From a virus, in IMG/VR virus record IMGVR_UViG_3300021479_000013, positions 1 to 64,000 of that record: DNA of 64,000 bases, one strand, 5' to 3'. This document shows positions 61,098 to 64,000 of the stretch, piece by piece. How positions within the stretch are numbered: the stretch's first letter is position 1; each line of letters opens with the position of its first letter. The translations under genes were made by a program, and so were the position numbers. The notes under the pieces were generated by a model that ran no database searches, had not been told where the DNA came from, and saw only the letters and a list, made by a program, of their open reading frames with translations.

Positions 61098-62393
61098 ATG
61101 AGTCTTACTAAAGAACAAGTCCTTCTAATGGACTGGAAGTCCGTTCAGGTCGCAGTGAAAGACCCCGCAACCAAAGCAGAGATGCAGCATCTTCTCAGAG
61201 ATCGTCAGGTAGTATCGTACGTCTCTAAACTGATGTTGGAAGCTCAAGAGCGAGAGGTCGCGGTCGACGCGCAGTTGAGCGTTACCGTTCCTCCATCTAC
61301 GGAGCAACTCGCAGCAGAAGCTACCGCGATGGCAGCAGAAGTGCCCGTGGTGCCAGACGTGGTTGTGGCCGAAGTTCCTGTCGTAACAGCACCAGTTATC
61401 TCCCCCTTCGAAGCAGATGACGCGGCGTGGAAGGCAGCAGGCGTGACAGTTGTTCGCGATGCGAACGGCAAAGCAACACGCTACATCGAAGAGTATCAGG
61501 TCAGCAACGAAGACGGAACGACTATCGGTCGCCCGACTCACTTGGAAGCCAGCACGCTACAAGAACTCACCGCCAAGAAGCGGGAAGTTCACACCCAAGC
61601 AACCAGAGCATTTCACCGTTTGAAACAGCAGAAGCTGACGTTCAAAAACGAAAGAACAATCTTATCTCCAGAGGCAATCGCGGAAGCCGCGCGCCAGGCC
61701 CTGGAGTCTAAGGACTCAGCCAAGATCACGGACGTGATCGAAGAAGTTATCGAGTCCAAGTACCAGAAGCGCGAAAATGATTTGAAGCAGAAGGAAGCCT
61801 ACGAAGCGGGCCGCTCGATCTCAAATGAGTTCATGCGCCGCCACCTCCACGACTACAACCCGTGCGAGGCCAACCAGAAAGCAATAGGCGAATACTTCTC
61901 GCAACACAAACTTGAATTTACCCTGGACAACCTCGAAGTCGCTTTTCAAGACCTCTTGGAACAGGGTGACAAAATTGCCAAGGTAGAAACCTCGGCAACA
62001 AGACAAGCCGCTGTAGTCGCTAATCCGACGCCAGAGGCTACTGTGGTAACGCCCGCTCCCCCGGCAATCCCGGTCGCGGAAACGCCAGCCGCAGTAACCG
62101 TACCAGTAGCAGTAGCCCAACCCGTGTCTAGTCAGCCCGCGGTTGAAGCAACGGTAACGATGCCTGCCGCCGCACCCAATGTGCAACCAGCGGCCCGTCG
62201 TCCGGGAGTGAATGGAGGCTTGCCTCCGGGTTCGTTGAGCGCACAACGTCCTGGAACGCCAGACCCAGCACTCGCGAGGAAGGAATTCCTATTGACTGTG
62301 AAGAACATGAAGCCGGAAGTAATGAAGAACAAGTTGAAAACCGACCCTCAGTTCGTTAAGCAGCTTGAGTCTTACGGTATTCGCGTTCGATAA
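61098..62393 (+). CDS. Candidate scaffolding protein, 431 aa
   Basis: Directly upstream of the major capsid gene. Disordered Pro/Val/Ala stretches (about residues 75-105 and 300-375) flank a highly charged helical middle (TAKKREVHTQATRAFHRLKQ; ESKYQKRENDLKQKEAYEAG) and a short structured C-terminus (KTDPQFVKQLESYGIRVR). Composition and position fit a scaffold; there is no protease motif. Confidence 0.65.
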   Translation: MSLTKEQVLLMDWKSVQVAVKDPATKAEMQHLLRDRQVVSYVSKLMLEAQEREVAVDAQLSVTVPPSTEQLAAEATAMAAEVPVVPDVVVAEVPVVTAPVISPFEADDAAWKAAGVTVVRDANGKATRYIEEYQVSNEDGTTIGRPTHLEASTLQELTAKKREVHTQATRAFHRLKQQKLTFKNERTILSPEAIAEAARQALESKDSAKITDVIEEVIESKYQKRENDLKQKEAYEAGRSISNEFMRRHLHDYNPCEANQKAIGEYFSQHKLEFTLDNLEVAFQDLLEQGDKIAKVETSATRQAAVVANPTPEATVVTPAPPAIPVAETPAAVTVPVAVAQPVSSQPAVEATVTMPAAAPNVQPAARRPGVNGGLPPGSLSAQRPGTPDPALARKEFLLTVKNMKPEVMKNKLKTDPQFVKQLESYGIRVR

Positions 62394-62433
62394 CGGTCAC
62401 CCCGTTTACGGGAGTCCAGACCAGAAGTGATAT

Positions 62434-63459
62434 ATGAGTGGACCAAACCCCTCAGCATCAAACGTAGCAAACGTCCTGACGGCACAAGCGATCATTTTCG
62501 ATAAGGAACTGATTCCTAACCTCAAGGGCAACACCAATGCATTCGTCGGCGCAGCAGAACGGCGCGTGCAGGGTCTTCACATGGGCGTCAACCGTACGTT
62601 TTTCCAGTACAACACGCTCAGCGGCGACATCGTCCAAAATTCGGACGGCACCGTTGGAAACCCGGAAGTCATCAGCCAGTTGTCCTCACCCGCACAAATC
62701 GGGGAATGGAACAACTACAGCAACTTCTCTTCGTTCGCCATCGCGGCAGCGATTGATGAGTTGGTTGGCAACTCCGCAGTCGAACTCGGCTATCAAGCCG
62801 GGCAGTCGATCAGCGAACTGTATTCCGCAGTGGCAGACAGCGCAAACGGCGTTGACTCTAACGTCAACCAGTCGGCGTTGCTTGCTTCGCCCTACACCCT
62901 CGACCTCGGCACAATCCGTGAACTGAAACAGCAGCTTGTTTCGAAGAACGTGTTGCCTTGCAAGCGCGGGATGTTCCTCGGCGCAATCAGCCCCAACGTG
63001 TTGGGCGACATCTACAACGCAACGACGGTCAACAACTCCATCGCTGACTTGTGGAAGTACGAGAACATGGACAAGTTCGACGCTATGGCAGGCTCCGACC
63101 AGAACAAGGTCATCGTCCTCCCCGGCACGAACATTGGTTTCATGCAGACTCCGTTCGTCACCACCACCGCGAACTACAACGCATCCGGCAAAATCGGATA
63201 CAGAACGTACGTGTTCGGTAACTACGCAATGATCGGCGTTTGGCTCCAAGTTCCTGGAGACACAGACCTCGACGACGGCGATTGGAAGACGATTGACTGC
63301 CGCGTTGTGACTGACGCCCCGGCATCGAGCTTCGATCCAGTTTCGACAATCGGTGGATGGTGCTCTTACAAATTCCACCAGACTGTGACCCTTCCGCCAG
63401 CCACGGGTTTGAATACCCAGCGTGTGCGGTTCATCGACAGCGTCCCGGCAATTCAGTAG
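62434..63459 (+). CDS. Major capsid protein, N4-gp56-like, 341 aa
   Basis: NVLTAQAIIFDKELIPNLKG at the N-terminus, FFQYNTLSGD, and AIDELVGNSAVELGYQAGQS followed by ELYSAVADSANG match the N4-gp56 type of HK97-fold capsid proteins. CKRGMFLGAISPNVLGDIYN is the usual P-domain helix-strand. Position after scaffold supports it. No N-terminal cleavage domain is evident. Confidence 0.84.
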   Translation: MSGPNPSASNVANVLTAQAIIFDKELIPNLKGNTNAFVGAAERRVQGLHMGVNRTFFQYNTLSGDIVQNSDGTVGNPEVISQLSSPAQIGEWNNYSNFSSFAIAAAIDELVGNSAVELGYQAGQSISELYSAVADSANGVDSNVNQSALLASPYTLDLGTIRELKQQLVSKNVLPCKRGMFLGAISPNVLGDIYNATTVNNSIADLWKYENMDKFDAMAGSDQNKVIVLPGTNIGFMQTPFVTTTANYNASGKIGYRTYVFGNYAMIGVWLQVPGDTDLDDGDWKTIDCRVVTDAPASSFDPVSTIGGWCSYKFHQTVTLPPATGLNTQRVRFIDSVPAIQ

Positions 63460-63474
63460 AATTGTTAAACAATA

Positions 63475-63504
63475 TTCCCACGGACTAATTACCTGTGGTA
63501 TACT
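63475..63504 (+). promoter_or_regulatory. Possible promoter before the HNH gene
   Basis: TTCCCA, 18-base spacer ending CTGTGG, TATACT; followed by a GGGGA/TCCCC stem (about 63510-63532) and then the ribosome site TTGGAG. The -35 is weak. Confidence 0.4.
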
Positions 63505-63555
63505 AATCAGGGGAGTGCCAAGAACATTCCCCAGATTATCTTTCTTGGAGATTAC

Positions 63556-63951
63556 ATGACACAGGCAGAAAGCAACAAAAAGTACTACGATACCAACAGA
63601 TTGAAACTTCTAGAAGAGTTGAAAAAGAAAAGAGCAACCTTCAGCAAAAAGAAGTGGGCGCGCATAAAAGAATTGGGGCGCTTAGCAAATAGAAAAAGGC
63701 TCTATAATTTGAGTGAAGAGCAGTATCAAAAGAAGCTGTCTAATCAGGGAAACAAGTGTGCCATCTGCAGAATTAAGATGAGCAAACCAGGGGTTGACCA
63801 CAACCGAGCTTGTTGCAATAGGGAAGGAAGTTGTGGCAAATGTGTACGCGGCATTCTTTGCTCGAACTGCAATTCAATTCTAGGTTTTGCCAAAGACAGT
63901 ATTAAAAATCTTCGTAATGCAATCGAATATCTCAAAGGATACAAACAATGA
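63556..63951 (+). CDS. HNH endonuclease (recombination endonuclease VII-like), 131 aa
   Basis: GNKCAICRIKMSKPGVDHNR and later CGKCVRGILCSNCNSILG give the zinc pairs and DH...N core of Endo VII. The N-terminal 60 residues are a basic helix. Inserted between the capsid gene and the next head gene, AT-rich, and the stop overlaps the next ATG: typical of a free-standing homing endonuclease. Confidence 0.82.
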   Translation: MTQAESNKKYYDTNRLKLLEELKKKRATFSKKKWARIKELGRLANRKRLYNLSEEQYQKKLSNQGNKCAICRIKMSKPGVDHNRACCNREGSCGKCVRGILCSNCNSILGFAKDSIKNLRNAIEYLKGYKQ

Positions 63952-64000
63952 GCATCATCACACAGCCAGACCAGCCCTTCATCAAGGGGCCAGACGTTGA
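63948..64000 (+). CDS. Start of the next late gene (partial)
   Basis: ATG overlaps the HNH stop (ATGA), with AAAGGA upstream. Only MSIITQPDQPFIKGPDV is inside the window; probably a head-completion or structural gene, but nothing more can be read. Confidence 0.5.
   Translation, partial: MSIITQPDQPFIKGPDV

Noticed and set aside
61125-61541. Minus-strand Cys/His-rich frame opposite the scaffold gene
   Set aside because: Cys/His richness comes from reading the antisense of Ala/Glu-rich codons; no ribosome site.
62686-63378. Minus-strand frame of 230 codons opposite the capsid gene
   Set aside because: Antisense shadow of a well-supported capsid gene; no independent signal.

Overview
The window is a piece of a large tailed-phage (Caudoviricetes) genome. 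The evidence is a large terminase, portal, candidate scaffold and N4-gp56-like major capsid protein at the right, a phage replication set in the middle, an endolysin, three tRNA genes, many overlapping very small genes, and several HNH and GIY-YIG homing-type endonucleases. The host is not stated by the sequence. A secreted protein at 23519-23824 carries a C-terminal pattern I associate with Acidobacteriota proteins, so a Gram-negative, possibly acidobacterial (soil) host is my best guess. No integrase was seen.

The layout is two divergent arms. From the left edge to about 43.83 kb every gene lies on the minus strand; from 44.74 kb to the right edge every gene lies on the plus strand. The 0.9-kb switch between them holds no convincing gene. 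It has five AGTGATATCACT palindromes, one of them between the -35 and -10 boxes of a small ribbon-helix-helix repressor gene, and five GGTGTCAT elements.

Minus arm, read 5' to 3' (right to left). (1) 37.1-43.8 kb: a dense block of tiny genes of unknown function, controlled by eight copies of one promoter-operator cassette (AGTAC-N4-GTACT operator abutting a TTGAC-N17-GANNNT promoter and often a CAGTGGAGGAA leader), plus a structured non-coding RNA. (2) 18-36 kb: DNA replication and nucleotide metabolism: DnaQ-like exonuclease, primase-polymerase/ATPase fusion, DNA polymerase A split into two overlapping genes, UvrD-like helicase, PD-(D/E)XK nuclease, dNMP kinase, HD phosphohydrolase, an HD/kinase chimera, metallophosphoesterase, and cell-envelope genes (lytic transglycosylase, secreted proteins, spanin-like protein). 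(3) 4.7-15.7 kb: a 14-gene glycan cassette with GDP-mannose 4,6-dehydratase, a His-for-Lys DegT-family dehydratase, an RmlC-like epimerase, an SDR, a two-subunit thiamine-diphosphate enzyme and glycosyltransferases resembling GT31, GT11 and GT6, followed by a GH108 endolysin. (4) 0-4.3 kb: small genes, a secreted Ser/Asn-rich protein and an alanine-repeat protein running off the edge.

Plus arm. 44.7-49.2 kb: GIY-YIG-like protein, a second ribbon-helix-helix protein and small unknown genes. 49.2-51.1 kb: tRNA-Asn (with an unusual long variable arm), tRNA-Ala, tRNA-Thr and a run of stem-closed RNA-like units. 51.1-56.3 kb: small structural or membrane proteins, a histidine phosphatase and a holin candidate. 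56.3-64 kb: terL, portal, unknown, candidate scaffold, major capsid, HNH endonuclease and the start of the next gene. Most adjacent genes overlap by 1-4 bases (ATGA, GTGA, TAATG), implying long translationally coupled operons.
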